From NCBI RefSeq assembly GCF_001014975.1, contig NZ_BBXA01000029.1, positions 1 to 64,000 of the forward strand: a stretch of 64,000 nucleotides of DNA. The letters are read 5' to 3'. The position numbers and the translations under genes are program-made. Below, in pieces: positions 16,540-25,105 of this stretch; the stretch's first letter is position 1, and every line of letters starts with the position of its first letter. This stretch comes from Novosphingobium sp. MD-1. GTDB lineage: Bacteria; Pseudomonadota; Alphaproteobacteria; Sphingomonadales; Sphingomonadaceae. A model generated the notes under the pieces. It did not search any database. It was not told the origin of the DNA and saw nothing but the letters and a program-made list of their open reading frames with translations.

Positions 16540-17304
16540 TTACCCCGCCACCACCTCGATTTGCGCGGTGTCGAGCGTGAACGAACCGTCCGGTTCGATC
16601 TCGAAATAGGCCGCCAATTCGCGCGATGCGCCCGCCTGCAACGATCGGATCGCCGCGCGATGCGGTTCCGGCGTGCGCATCCGCTCTACCCACGAGGGAT
16701 AGTCCATGCGCAGCCGCCGTGTCTGCACCGCGCGCAGCAGGAAGCCGGCCGCAGTCAGCGCCTCGCCCCATTCGGTCACCGTATAGTCGCGGATATGCGA
16801 AGGGTCGCGCAGCAGTTCCACGGCCTGCAGATGTGTGTCGAGCGCGGCGGGACCGGGGGAAACCACATCGATGAACACAGCGGTTGCGCCGGGCTCCAGC
16901 ACGCGGCGCGCCTCGCGCAGCCCGGCGTGGAAATCCCGCCAGTGGTGGGCAGAAAAGCGGCAGCCCAGGAAGTCGAACGCGGCGTTGGCGAACGGCAGGG
17001 CTTCGGCCGGCGTGACGCAGGTCTCCAGATTCGCCAGGCCACGTCGGCGCGCGGTTTCCGCCACGGCGGCCATCATGTCGGTCGACAGGTCTGCGGCAAT
17101 GACCGTCCCGGCATGGCGCGCCAGCCGATAGGCGACATGACCGCCACCCGCGCCGAGATCGAGCGCGTGGCGCGGGCGTGCGTGTTCCGCCAGCGCTTCC
17201 AGCGCGTCGAGATCCTCGCCGGCGGCGTGGACGGGGCTTTGCACATAGGCGTCGGCGCGGGGACCGAACTGGTCCTGCACCAGATCATCGTGGGAACGGG
17301 TCAT
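16540..17304 (-). CDS. Class I SAM-dependent methyltransferase (UbiE/COQ5-like)
   Basis: A 254-aa methyltransferase. Motif I is ALDLGAGGGHVAYRLA (about residues 48-63), motif II FDFLGCRFSAHHWRDF and motif III VLEPGATAVFIDVVSPG. It carries the Methyltransf_11 fold with an unassigned C-terminal cap. It is divergent from an XRE/MmyB-type regulator, with an 81-bp gap holding two direct repeats, so it is the probable regulatory target. The substrate is not identifiable. Confidence 0.87.
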   Translation of the reverse strand: MTRSHDDLVQDQFGPRADAYVQSPVHAAGEDLDALEALAEHARPRHALDLGAGGGHVAYRLARHAGTVIAADLSTDMMAAVAETARRRGLANLETCVTPAEALPFANAAFDFLGCRFSAHHWRDFHAGLREARRVLEPGATAVFIDVVSPGPAALDTHLQAVELLRDPSHIRDYTVTEWGEALTAAGFLLRAVQTRRLRMDYPSWVERMRTPEPHRAAIRSLQAGASRELAAYFEIEPDGSFTLDTAQIEVVAG

Positions 17305-17333
17305 CTCTTGCTCTCCTTGTCCCGCAAGAATGC

Positions 17334-17377
17334 ATGCATTTTACCCTGTTACAATGGATGCATTTATCCTGTTATAA
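17334..17377. promoter_or_regulatory. Two direct repeats in the methyltransferase/XRE divergent promoter
   Basis: ATGCATTTTACCCTGTTACA (from 17334) and ATGCATTTATCCTGTTATAA (from 17358) are near-identical copies 24 bp apart. They form the AT-rich core of the gap between the divergent methyltransferase and regulator genes. They look like tandem operators for the XRE/MmyB protein encoded alongside, or they include its promoter. Confidence 0.6.
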
Positions 17378-17385
17378 AGTGACCC

Positions 17386-18165
17386 ATGTTGAGCGAGGAA
17401 CAACGCCGCCTTCTCGGACGGTTCATTCGGTCGCACCGCGAACGGGTCGCGCCGTCCGTGCCCACGCGGCGGCGGCGGACGCCGGGCTTGCGGCGCGAGG
17501 AACTGGCCGCACTGGCGGGAATCGGCGTGACGTGGTGCGCGTGGATCGAGCAGGGGCGCGACATCCGCGTTTCGCCGGAAGCGCTGGCCCGGCTGGCCAC
17601 CGCGCTGGCGCTCACCCCGGCGGAACGCGGTTATCTGTTCGAACTGGCAGGCCGGCGCGATCCCGACGCGCCGCGCTCGGAGCCGATGCCGCAGGCGCCG
17701 GGATCGGTCCGCGCGCTGGTGGAGGCGCAGGCCCATCCAGCCTACGGGCTCGACAGGGTTTGGAACGCTTGCTGCTGGAACGCGGCGGCGGAGCATCTGT
17801 TCGGCGGCTGGCTGGGGCCGGGCAAGCAGAAGAACCTGCTGCGCTATGCGTTCACCGAATCGTCGGCACGCATCCTCCTGCCAGACTGGGAAGACCGCGC
17901 CGCCCGGCTGCTGGCCGAATTCCGCGCCGACTATGCCCGCGCTCTGGACGATGCGGCGATGGCGCAACTGGTGGCGGAGATGAAGGCGGAATCCGCGCTG
18001 TTCGGGCGACTATGGGATGCCCAGTCGGTCAGCGTGCGCGAAGGCGGGCAGCGCACGTTCCTCCATCCGCTCGACGGCCCGCTGGCTTACGAACAGCATA
18101 CTTTCGTGCCGGCGGAGCGGATGGATTACAAGCTGGTGGTGCTGTTTCCGGGAACGGGCGGATAG
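17386..18165 (+). CDS. XRE-family regulator with MmyB-like ligand domain
   Basis: A 259-aa transcription factor. The N-terminal HTH (LRREELAALAGIGVTWCAWIEQGRDIRVSP, about residues 33-62) precedes an MmyB-like PAS-type ligand-binding domain (about 100-255: VWNACCWNAAAEHLFGGW, FHPLDGPLAYEQHTF-like wording, MDYKLVVLFPG). In the family such regulators bind fatty-acid-like ligands and control adjacent genes. Here the divergent methyltransferase is the obvious target, through the repeats at 17334-17377. Confidence 0.9.
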   Translation: MLSEEQRRLLGRFIRSHRERVAPSVPTRRRRTPGLRREELAALAGIGVTWCAWIEQGRDIRVSPEALARLATALALTPAERGYLFELAGRRDPDAPRSEPMPQAPGSVRALVEAQAHPAYGLDRVWNACCWNAAAEHLFGGWLGPGKQKNLLRYAFTESSARILLPDWEDRAARLLAEFRADYARALDDAAMAQLVAEMKAESALFGRLWDAQSVSVREGGQRTFLHPLDGPLAYEQHTFVPAERMDYKLVVLFPGTGG

Positions 18166-18207
18166 CGGACCGCCGAAGCGCCTGCGACTTTGTCAAATCC
18201 GCCGGCT

Positions 18208-18495
18208 TCAGCCGGCAGCGGCCGCCTGTTCGTGGTGGCGGATCACTTCGTCGATGATGAAGCGCAGGAACTTTTCCGAGAATTCGGGATCGAGCTTGGC
18301 ATCTGTCGCCAGGGCACGCAGGCGCGCGATCTGGCGTTCCTCGCGCCCGGGGTCACTGGCCGGCAGCTTCTTTTCCGCCTTGTACGCGCCGACCGCCTGG
18401 GTGATGCGGAACCGTTCGGCGAGAATGTGGATCATCGCCGCGTCGATGTTGTCGATGCTCTGGCGGAATCCTGCCAGCACCGGATCGTCGCTCAT
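18208..18495 (-). CDS. Chorismate mutase (AroQ class)
   Basis: A 95-aa monofunctional AroQ-type chorismate mutase making prephenate for Phe/Tyr synthesis. Helix 1 is FRQSIDNIDAAMIHILAERF. The active-site basic residues follow in VGAYKAEKKLPASDPGREE and ERQIARLRALA. It has the usual length of the alphaproteobacterial enzymes. It is divergent from the polyprenyl synthase across 113 bp. Confidence 0.93.
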   Translation of the reverse strand: MSDDPVLAGFRQSIDNIDAAMIHILAERFRITQAVGAYKAEKKLPASDPGREERQIARLRALATDAKLDPEFSEKFLRFIIDEVIRHHEQAAAAG

Positions 18496-18608
18496 TCCCT
18501 CACCTCGTCGTTTGTCGGCTCAACCCACGCGGCGAAACCGCGTGGTTCGTGCGCTAACGCGCAACTTGCGTCTTGCCAAGCCGCCGCCCCTCGGCCAATC
18601 GGACGGCG

Positions 18609-19622
18609 ATGACTGCAACCGTCCATACGCTTCCCCGCAAGGCGGAGCCTTCGCTCGCCCCGATGATGTCGCTGGTCGCCGAAGGCATGAACAGCGTCAA
18701 CGCCGTGATTCTCGATCGGATGCAGTCGCGCATTCCGTTGATCCCGGCGCTGGCCGGCCACCTGATCGCGGGCGGAGGCAAGCGGATGCGTCCGATGCTC
18801 ACGCTCGCCAGCGCGGCGCTGCTCGGGTACGGCGGGGCGCGGCATTTCAAGCTGGCCGCTGCGGTGGAATTCATCCACACCGCCACGCTCCTGCACGACG
18901 ATGTCGTCGATGGGTCGGACCTGCGGCGCGGCAAGAAGACCGCCAACATCGTGTTCGGCAATCCCGCGACGGTGCTGGTCGGGGATTTCCTGTTCAGCCG
19001 CTCGTTCGAACTGATGGTCGAGGACGGCTCGATCCGGGTGTTGCGCATCCTGTCCAACGCCTCGGCGGTGATCGCGGAGGGCGAGGTTGACCAGCTGACC
19101 GCACAGCGGCAGGTCGAAACCACCGAGGAACGCTATCTCGCCATCATCAGCGCCAAGACGGCCGCGCTGTTCGCCGCCGCCTGCCGTATCGCCGCCGTGG
19201 TTGCCGAACGGCCCGAGGCGGACGAACTGGCGCTGGAAGCCTACGGCCGCTACCTTGGCATCGCGTTCCAGTTGACCGACGACGCGATCGACTACGATTC
19301 CGACGCGGCCGAGATGGGCAAGGACCAGGGCGACGACTTCCGCGACGGCAAGATGACCCTGCCGGTGATCCTGGCCTATGCGCGCGGTTCGGACGAGGAG
19401 CGGGCGTTCTGGCGCGATGCGATTGCTGGCAACCGCACGGGCGATGCCGATCTGGCCCACGCGATCGCGCTGATCCGCAAGCATGACGCGGTGCTCGCCA
19501 CGCGCGAACGCGCCCGGCACTATGCCCAGCGGGCGATCGACGCGATCGCCGCGTTTCCGGCAAGCGAGGCCAAGGCCGCGATGATCGAGGCGGCCGAGTT
19601 CGCGGTGGCGCGCCGGTTCTGA
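18609..19622 (+). CDS. Polyprenyl diphosphate synthase (octa/decaprenyl type)
   Basis: A 337-aa trans-isoprenyl diphosphate synthase that makes the ubiquinone side chain. It has GGGKRMRPMLTLA (about residues 55-67), the first Asp-rich motif DDVVD (97-101), GDFLFSRSFELM, KTAALF and the second motif DDAID (224-228). The C-terminal ARHYAQRAIDAIAAFP is normal. The ATG at 18609 is preferred over an upstream in-frame start that adds 12 Arg/Ser-rich residues. Product length (C40 or C50) cannot be read by eye; C50 (Q10) would be expected in sphingomonads. Confidence 0.93.
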   Translation: MTATVHTLPRKAEPSLAPMMSLVAEGMNSVNAVILDRMQSRIPLIPALAGHLIAGGGKRMRPMLTLASAALLGYGGARHFKLAAAVEFIHTATLLHDDVVDGSDLRRGKKTANIVFGNPATVLVGDFLFSRSFELMVEDGSIRVLRILSNASAVIAEGEVDQLTAQRQVETTEERYLAIISAKTAALFAAACRIAAVVAERPEADELALEAYGRYLGIAFQLTDDAIDYDSDAAEMGKDQGDDFRDGKMTLPVILAYARGSDEERAFWRDAIAGNRTGDADLAHAIALIRKHDAVLATRERARHYAQRAIDAIAAFPASEAKAAMIEAAEFAVARRF

Positions 19623-19633
19623 CCGCGCGCCGT

Positions 19634-20377
19634 TCAGCGCGGTAGCAGGAACACCACATAGCCCCGGAAATGGGGATCGCGCGCCAGTGCGGGTGGGGCG
19701 CGCCATGCGCCGCCTTCCACCAGACCCAGCCGATAGGGGAAGGGCAGGCGCGCCAGCGAGCGGAGATAGGCTTCGTAGCCCGGCACCGTGCGCCGTCCCT
19801 GATAGGTTTGCAGCACCACGTCATCGACCACGCTGCCCAGCGCGGCCAGCGCCGCCGGATCGCCGCCCGCGCTCCAGTCCATCAGGCCGGTGATCGACAG
19901 CTTGTAGCGCCGGGGCAGCCGCCGCCGCGCTTCGGCGAGGAACGCGGCGTAGCGATCGAGCCCGCGCGTGCGCGCATCGAAATCGAGTTGCAGCCCGGCC
20001 AACCGGTTGCCCGCCGTCTGCCACCGGTCAAGATCGGCCAGCACCCGTCGCCAGACCGGTTCCTCCCAGTCCAGCCGTTCGAGCCGGACCACCAGCCAGA
20101 TCTCGGCGTGGTGGACGTGCGGCACCGCCGGCCGCAGCGGCACGAACCGTGCGGGGCTGCCGGCGCGCACTTCGCCATCGAGCAGGTAGATCGTCCTGGC
20201 TTTGGCCAGCACCTCCGGCGCTTTCACGCCCGCCCACAGGAAAAAGGCATCGTGTTGCGCCGCGTCCACACGCCCGGGCGGCTGCCGCTCTTGCTCGGGC
20301 CGCTTGCCGCAACCGGCCAGCAGGCCACAGCATAGCAGCAGCGCGCCGAAAGCGCGGCCGATCCCGCGCGCCCTCAC
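19634..20377 (-). CDS. DUF3142 lipoprotein
   Basis: A 247-aa lipoprotein with lipobox LLAGC (Cys23) and the DUF3142 (glycosidase-like TIM-barrel) pattern: HDAFFLWAGVKAPEV, GLQLDFDARTRGLDRYAAFL, KLSITGLMDWSAGGDP, VVDDVVLQTYQGRRTVPGYE. It probably acts in the periplasm on a glycan; activity is unproven for the family. The GTG start overlaps the TGA of the upstream 704-aa gene (GTGA), indicating translational coupling and a joint function. Confidence 0.82.
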   Translation of the reverse strand: MRARGIGRAFGALLLCCGLLAGCGKRPEQERQPPGRVDAAQHDAFFLWAGVKAPEVLAKARTIYLLDGEVRAGSPARFVPLRPAVPHVHHAEIWLVVRLERLDWEEPVWRRVLADLDRWQTAGNRLAGLQLDFDARTRGLDRYAAFLAEARRRLPRRYKLSITGLMDWSAGGDPAALAALGSVVDDVVLQTYQGRRTVPGYEAYLRSLARLPFPYRLGLVEGGAWRAPPALARDPHFRGYVVFLLPR

Positions 20378-22488
20378 CAATAGACGCGCAGGCTGCGGGC
20401 CCATTGGCTGTTCGGGTATTCGCGCTTCAACTGGTCGAACCACGCCTTGCGCTGGGCGATCGGAACCTCCTCGCCGCCGCAATCGCTGATGCCCGCCGGC
20501 GCGTAGCAGCGGATCGCGCGGTAGAGCGCGTAGGAACGCTCGTCCGCCGCCGCCTGCCGGTTGGCGATGATCGCCGCGTAGATGGCGCTGCGCGTCAGCA
20601 CCGCGCCGGCAAAGCGGCCGGGGCCGGAGGCCAGCGTGCCGTTGGCTTCCACCGGATCGAGCGTGGTGAAGCGATCGAACCCGTTCAGCCGCCAGAACTC
20701 GCCCAAGCACAGCCGCGCGCGGACATTGGCCGGATTCTGCGCAAGCTGCCCGGCGGTGGCGTCCAGTGCGGCGCAGGCCAGTTCGCCCGACCACTTGCCC
20801 TTGGTGAACACGCCGACCGGCACCGTGTCCCCCGTGCCGAAGTCCCAGATCGAAAGCTCGTTGCCCGCATCCGCCGGCACCAGCGCGCGATCGCGGCCGA
20901 AATCGGCATAGTGGCCTTGCGTCAGGTCCTTGTGCAGCAGCGTGAACAGCGCGATCTGGCGCGGATGCGGGGACGATGCCGGATCGATGGCGAAGCGGCG
21001 CAGCAGATCGGCGCTGGCCAGCCGCATCAGCAGCAGTTCGCGGATGCGATCGTCGCGCACGGGCGAGTTCGCATCGAACACCGCCTCGAACCGGCCTGCC
21101 TTCTGCCAGGCCAGCGCCAGCGCCAGTTCGGCCAGCGGACGCTGATAGGGATCGGACGCCGCGCCGATCAGCGCCTGCCAGTAACCCATCTCGCCATTGC
21201 TACCCGCCTGTGCCATGCCCCGCAGCATCCGCGCGCTGAACGCTAGCGGCACGCTGGCCGGCTGCTGCGCGCGATCGGGCAGCAGCGCCGCGGCTTTGGT
21301 ATTGTCCTTCGCGATGTAGAAGGCATGGGCGGCCTGGAGATAAGTGTAGAGATCGGGACGCGCGGCAAAGCGCCCCTTCTGGGCCGTCAGCGCGGCGGCG
21401 CTCAGCGGCGGTTGCTCCTCGCCGTCAAATTGCCGCATCCGCATGAGATCGATCACGGCCAGCAGCATCGGGCTGTCGACTGCCGCTTCCGCGTTTTTCT
21501 GGAGGATGAGCTTGTTGTCGATTTCCTGGATCAATGTCGCCAGTTCCGGGCTGTCCGGCGGGAGCGCCTGGAGCAGCCGTTCGTATTCGCGGCCAAGCCC
21601 CGCCAGATCGCCCGATAGCCACAGCGCGCGCCGGTCGAGACCCCGTGCCGAATCCGCATAGCGGCCTTTGGGATAGCGCTTGAGATAGGTGGTGATGGCG
21701 GCGCGGGCGCGCTGGAGCGCGGGCTTGTCCACCTTCTCCGGCCCGGTGAAGTCGCCATATTCGTCAAAGCTGGCGGCCTGCGCCGCGTTCAGTTCCACGC
21801 GCAGCGCCATATAGGCCGCCGCTTCAGCGACCCACAGATCGCGCGCGCCGGCCAGTGCGGCGAACCCGTCGCGCGCCTTGTCCCACTGACCGACGTAGAA
21901 GGCGGTGGCCGCGTCGAGATATCCGGCAAATTCGCGCCCCGATGCGCTGGAGACCTGCCCGCGCCAGGCCATGTCGAGCGCAGCGTCGGCATGATCGCTG
22001 ATCTCGGAGCACTTTTCCGCCAGGGTTGCGCGCGCGCCGCGTAGCGCTGTGCGCTCGCCTTCGGGAATGCCCTTGGCGGCGGCGAGAGCGGCCTCGAAAG
22101 CCGTCTGCCCGGACGCCGCGCTGTTGCAACGGGAATTGAGCGGCTGATCCTCCGAAGCGGCCTCTTCCGCTCCGCTACGCCCCGCGTAAGTGTCGCGCAA
22201 GGTGTGCCAGCCGAAGAAGCTGTGACCGAAGCCGCGCTCCTCCCAAGTGGGCTTGGCATAGGCGATGGCCTTGCCCACCGGCGCTGTCCGGCGCAACAGG
22301 AACAGGTTGACGCGCGTATCATTGCCCGGCGCCAGCAAGGCGCGGTTGCCGCAACTGAAACCGCTATCGGAAAGCGCCCAGACCGGATCGCACGAATAGT
22401 CCGAACTGGCGCCGGCCGGCCCGGCACCCGCCAGCAGAGCCAACCCCGCCACCCCGGCCCAGATCGCGATCCGCCTCTTGCCACGCAT
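20374..22488 (-). CDS. Large periplasmic helical (TPR-like) protein, unknown function
   Basis: A 704-aa exported protein. The signal peptide starts at the ATG at 22488 (IAIWAGVAGLALLAGAGPAGA). The rest is Ala/Leu-rich helical repeat sequence with TPR-like blocks (AATAFYVGQWDKARDGFAALAG; RARAAITTYLKRYPKGRYADSARG; YTYLQAAHAFYIAKDNTKAAAL), resembling BamD/YbgF-type scaffold proteins. I do not recognise a named family. It is translationally coupled to the downstream DUF3142 lipoprotein, so the pair probably forms a periplasmic unit. Confidence 0.75.
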   Translation of the reverse strand: MRGKRRIAIWAGVAGLALLAGAGPAGASSDYSCDPVWALSDSGFSCGNRALLAPGNDTRVNLFLLRRTAPVGKAIAYAKPTWEERGFGHSFFGWHTLRDTYAGRSGAEEAASEDQPLNSRCNSAASGQTAFEAALAAAKGIPEGERTALRGARATLAEKCSEISDHADAALDMAWRGQVSSASGREFAGYLDAATAFYVGQWDKARDGFAALAGARDLWVAEAAAYMALRVELNAAQAASFDEYGDFTGPEKVDKPALQRARAAITTYLKRYPKGRYADSARGLDRRALWLSGDLAGLGREYERLLQALPPDSPELATLIQEIDNKLILQKNAEAAVDSPMLLAVIDLMRMRQFDGEEQPPLSAAALTAQKGRFAARPDLYTYLQAAHAFYIAKDNTKAAALLPDRAQQPASVPLAFSARMLRGMAQAGSNGEMGYWQALIGAASDPYQRPLAELALALAWQKAGRFEAVFDANSPVRDDRIRELLLMRLASADLLRRFAIDPASSPHPRQIALFTLLHKDLTQGHYADFGRDRALVPADAGNELSIWDFGTGDTVPVGVFTKGKWSGELACAALDATAGQLAQNPANVRARLCLGEFWRLNGFDRFTTLDPVEANGTLASGPGRFAGAVLTRSAIYAAIIANRQAAADERSYALYRAIRCYAPAGISDCGGEEVPIAQRKAWFDQLKREYPNSQWARSLRVYW

Positions 22489-22707
22489 GTCCACACTCCC
22501 CAGTAGCGGTTGCGAGAGTAGGGGATTCGGCGGAACAAGGCAAAGCGGCAAGGCAGCCCAATGGATCGTCGGGGGCATCATCATGCAGCCAATCGCCACC
22601 AGTTTCGCCGCGTTTCCACGCCGGAATGAAGAGAGGCAAGAAATTGCGCAAAACCCATTGCGTTCCCCGCGCGCCCTCTGTAAACGGCGCCCCTGCCCAC
22701 GGGGTAG

Positions 22708-22783
22708 GCCGCTTTAGCTCAGCCGGTAGAGCACATCATTCGTAATGATGGGGTCAGGTGTTCGAGTCACCTAAGCGGCACCA
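22708..22783 (+). tRNA. tRNA-Thr (CGT)
   Basis: A 76-nt cloverleaf. The acceptor is GCCGCTT/AAGCGGC, the anticodon arm ATCAT-TCGTAAT-GAT has anticodon CGT, the T-loop is TTCGAGT and CCA is encoded. An integrase remnant begins 134 bp downstream, so the 3' end probably served as an integration site. Confidence 0.95.
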
Positions 22784-22916
22784 TTTCCCCATTCGCCGAA
22801 GCCCGCGTTTGGTTGAGAAAATCCCGGAAATTGCCATAAAATAGGCCGCCTTAACTGCCGGTGCCCGCTGGCGTTCGACTCTAATCAAGCGATTCTGGGG
22901 GCGACGGTGGCCCCCA

Positions 22917-23238
22917 ATGGCACTTTCGACGAGCACGATCCGCAACGCGAAGCAGCGAGCGAAGCCCCTACAAGCTGACGGATGCAAAGGGGCTGTTTCT
23001 GCTGGTCCAGCGATCGGGCGGTATGCTCTGGCGCATGAAGTATCGTGTCGATGGCACCGGCGCAGAGGTCAACCCCAAGCGCGTGGAGAAGAAACTGGGG
23101 CTGGGCATGTATCCCGATGTCAGCCTGAAGGACGCGCGCGAACGGCGCGATGATGCGCGCCGCCTGCTGGCCAATGGCGTTGATCCTGCGGAACAGAAGC
23201 AGCGTGATCTGCGCATCGCCAAGATCAGCATTATATAG
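22917..23238 (+). pseudogene. Truncated, frameshifted tyrosine integrase (N-terminal arm domain)
   Basis: The remnant of a P4-type integrase. It starts MALSTSTIRNAKQRAKP, then an extra C in the CCCC at 22965-22968 shifts the frame. The next frame continues KLTDAKGLFLLVQRSGG, MLWRMKYRVDGTG, KRVEKKLGLGMYPDVSLKDA and RRLLANGVDPAEQKQRD. It stops at 23238, before any catalytic domain. This is the DUF4102 arm-binding region only. Its position just after tRNA-Thr marks an old integration event; it cannot be active. Confidence 0.88.
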
Positions 23239-23276
23239 GCTGAGCGACAATCTGGATGGTCAAGCGCCAAGATAAG

Positions 23277-25028
23277 TCAACTACCAAAGACGAGCCCGCC
23301 TTCCTTCACCGTCGCCAGCACATGCAAACGAAGAAGGTCTTCGGGCGAAATCGTCAGCGGATCCCCGTCGAGTATGACCAGATCCGCCAGCTTGCCCGGC
23401 TCGAGCGTGCCTTTCAGCTTCTCTTCGTGAATTTCATACGCTGCATTCGATGTAACCTCCTGCAGCGCTTCGTAGACAGACACCCGCTCCTGAGGCCCTA
23501 GAATATCGTTGGAACGGGTGCGGCGCGTGGCGGCCGACCAGATCAGCCGAAGCATGTCGGGCATGACCACCGGAGCGTCATTGTGGATCGTCGGGCGCAG
23601 ACCGACATCGAAGGCATCGCGCTGCGGGGAAATCCGGTCGGCCCGGTCTGGCCCCAGTGTAACCTCGCGGTGCCAGTCACCCCAGTAGTAGGTATGGCTG
23701 GCGAAGAACGACGGCTCGATGTCCAGTCGCTTCATGGCCTGCAACTGATCGAGGCGTGCCGTCTGCGAATGGATCGCGATGGTACGCTTCAGCTTCGGGC
23801 CATCCTCGCTGTCGACCGCGCGCACGCCATCGATCAGCTGTTGTATCGCGGCGTCGCCGTTGACGTGGACAAAGACCTGCCGGTCATGTGCGGCCGCGGT
23901 GCGAAGCAAGGCCTTCAGCTGATCGTCCGGGATCTGCCGATACCCCGCGTAATCCGCCGCACGGCCTGGCGGTACGATATGATAGGGGTGGCTTAGCCAG
24001 GCCGTCCTGCCCTGGGGGGAACCGTCGAGGACGATCTTTATCCCGGCGGCCCTGAGATGCCCCGCATAAGGCGCGTTGAAAGGCACCTGATCGATGCCGG
24101 CGAAAGGCGCGGTCACCAATGGCAGGGCATGAACGTCAAGGAACAGTCCGCCCTGGTCCGCTATTGCCTGAAGCATAGCCCATGCATCGGGCGTGGTGGC
24201 GCCGTCCTGCGCTGTGGTTAGGCCGTTGCGGGCATAGATGTCCTGCGCCGCCTTCATGGCAGCGGCCTGCTGCTCCGGCGAAGGGCGGGGCAAGGTGTAC
24301 ATCACCTTGAACAGCGCGCCCTCCTCGATCACTCCGGACGCGGTTGCGCCATCGGCCTCCAACTGGACCACGCCACCTGGCTCAACCTTCCCGGGGTGTA
24401 GCAGCCCCGACATTTCCAAAGCCTTGGTGTTGAGCGCCGCAAGATGCCCGGAAGCGTGCACCGCAATGATCGGCCGATCAGCCGAAACGGCGTCAAGTTC
24501 CTGCCTTGTGGGATGGCGCCGTTCGGCAAGTTGCGCATCATCATACCCTGCCGCCACGAGCCAGCCATTGGGATGGGACTGTGCGTAGCTGCGCAGAGCT
24601 GTCTGCAGGTCCGCCAGGGTGGAGACGGCGCCGACCGGCGGCGGGGAGAGATGCGCCACCCCGAGCCACCTTGCCACCTCCGTAATGTGGCCATGCGCAT
24701 CGATGAAGCCCGGCAGGACGGTACGCCCCTTCAGGTCGATGCGCCTGGTCTTTCTGGTCCCGGTCGCTTCCACTTCGGTATTCGTGCCGACTGCCGCGAT
24801 CTTGCCATCGCGCACCGCCAGGGCCTGCACCCGGGCATTCGGCTGCGTCATGGTGATGATGTTGCCGTTGACGAAGATGATATCCGCCTCGATCCGCGTG
24901 CCGGCCGAAACCGGCCCGGCGGAAACCAGAGACGCCGCCAGGGCCAACCGGATGGCCCGGGACGGAGCTTCGGTCAGCCATCGCGCGATATTGCAGGTTC
25001 CAGCCCCGCGATTGCCTGATCCCAGCAT
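23277..25028 (-). CDS. Exported amidohydrolase (YtcJ-like)
   Basis: A 583-aa metal-dependent amidohydrolase. An N-terminal signal-like segment (RLALAASLVSAGPVSAG) is followed by the composite domain DIIFVNGNIITMTQPNARVQ, the metal motif VLPGFIDAHGHITEVA, VFVHVNGDAAIQQL, RTIAIHSQTARLDQL and the C-terminal GTLEPGKLADLVILDGDPL. It belongs to the YtcJ-type amidohydrolase_3 family acting on N-substituted amides or formamides. The ATG at 25028 is chosen over an upstream extension. It lies 77 nt after the TonB receptor on the same strand and is probably cotranscribed, suggesting uptake then hydrolysis of one substrate. Confidence 0.87.
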   Translation of the reverse strand: MLGSGNRGAGTCNIARWLTEAPSRAIRLALAASLVSAGPVSAGTRIEADIIFVNGNIITMTQPNARVQALAVRDGKIAAVGTNTEVEATGTRKTRRIDLKGRTVLPGFIDAHGHITEVARWLGVAHLSPPPVGAVSTLADLQTALRSYAQSHPNGWLVAAGYDDAQLAERRHPTRQELDAVSADRPIIAVHASGHLAALNTKALEMSGLLHPGKVEPGGVVQLEADGATASGVIEEGALFKVMYTLPRPSPEQQAAAMKAAQDIYARNGLTTAQDGATTPDAWAMLQAIADQGGLFLDVHALPLVTAPFAGIDQVPFNAPYAGHLRAAGIKIVLDGSPQGRTAWLSHPYHIVPPGRAADYAGYRQIPDDQLKALLRTAAAHDRQVFVHVNGDAAIQQLIDGVRAVDSEDGPKLKRTIAIHSQTARLDQLQAMKRLDIEPSFFASHTYYWGDWHREVTLGPDRADRISPQRDAFDVGLRPTIHNDAPVVMPDMLRLIWSAATRRTRSNDILGPQERVSVYEALQEVTSNAAYEIHEEKLKGTLEPGKLADLVILDGDPLTISPEDLLRLHVLATVKEGGLVFGS

Positions 25029-25078
25029 CTCTCTCCGCCCTCCTCCGGTCAACTTCGCGCCGGATGTTTCAGCCGTCC

Positions 25079-25096
25079 CCGGCCCCGAAGGGCCGG
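25079..25096 (-). promoter_or_regulatory. Intercistronic GC hairpin
   Basis: CCGGCCC-CGAA-GGGCCGG, a 7-bp stem with a CGAA tetraloop, 9 nt after the receptor stop and 50 nt before the amidohydrolase start. It has no T-run. It may protect or attenuate the dicistronic message. Confidence 0.5.
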
Positions 25097-25105
25097 AGCG
25101 CATCT

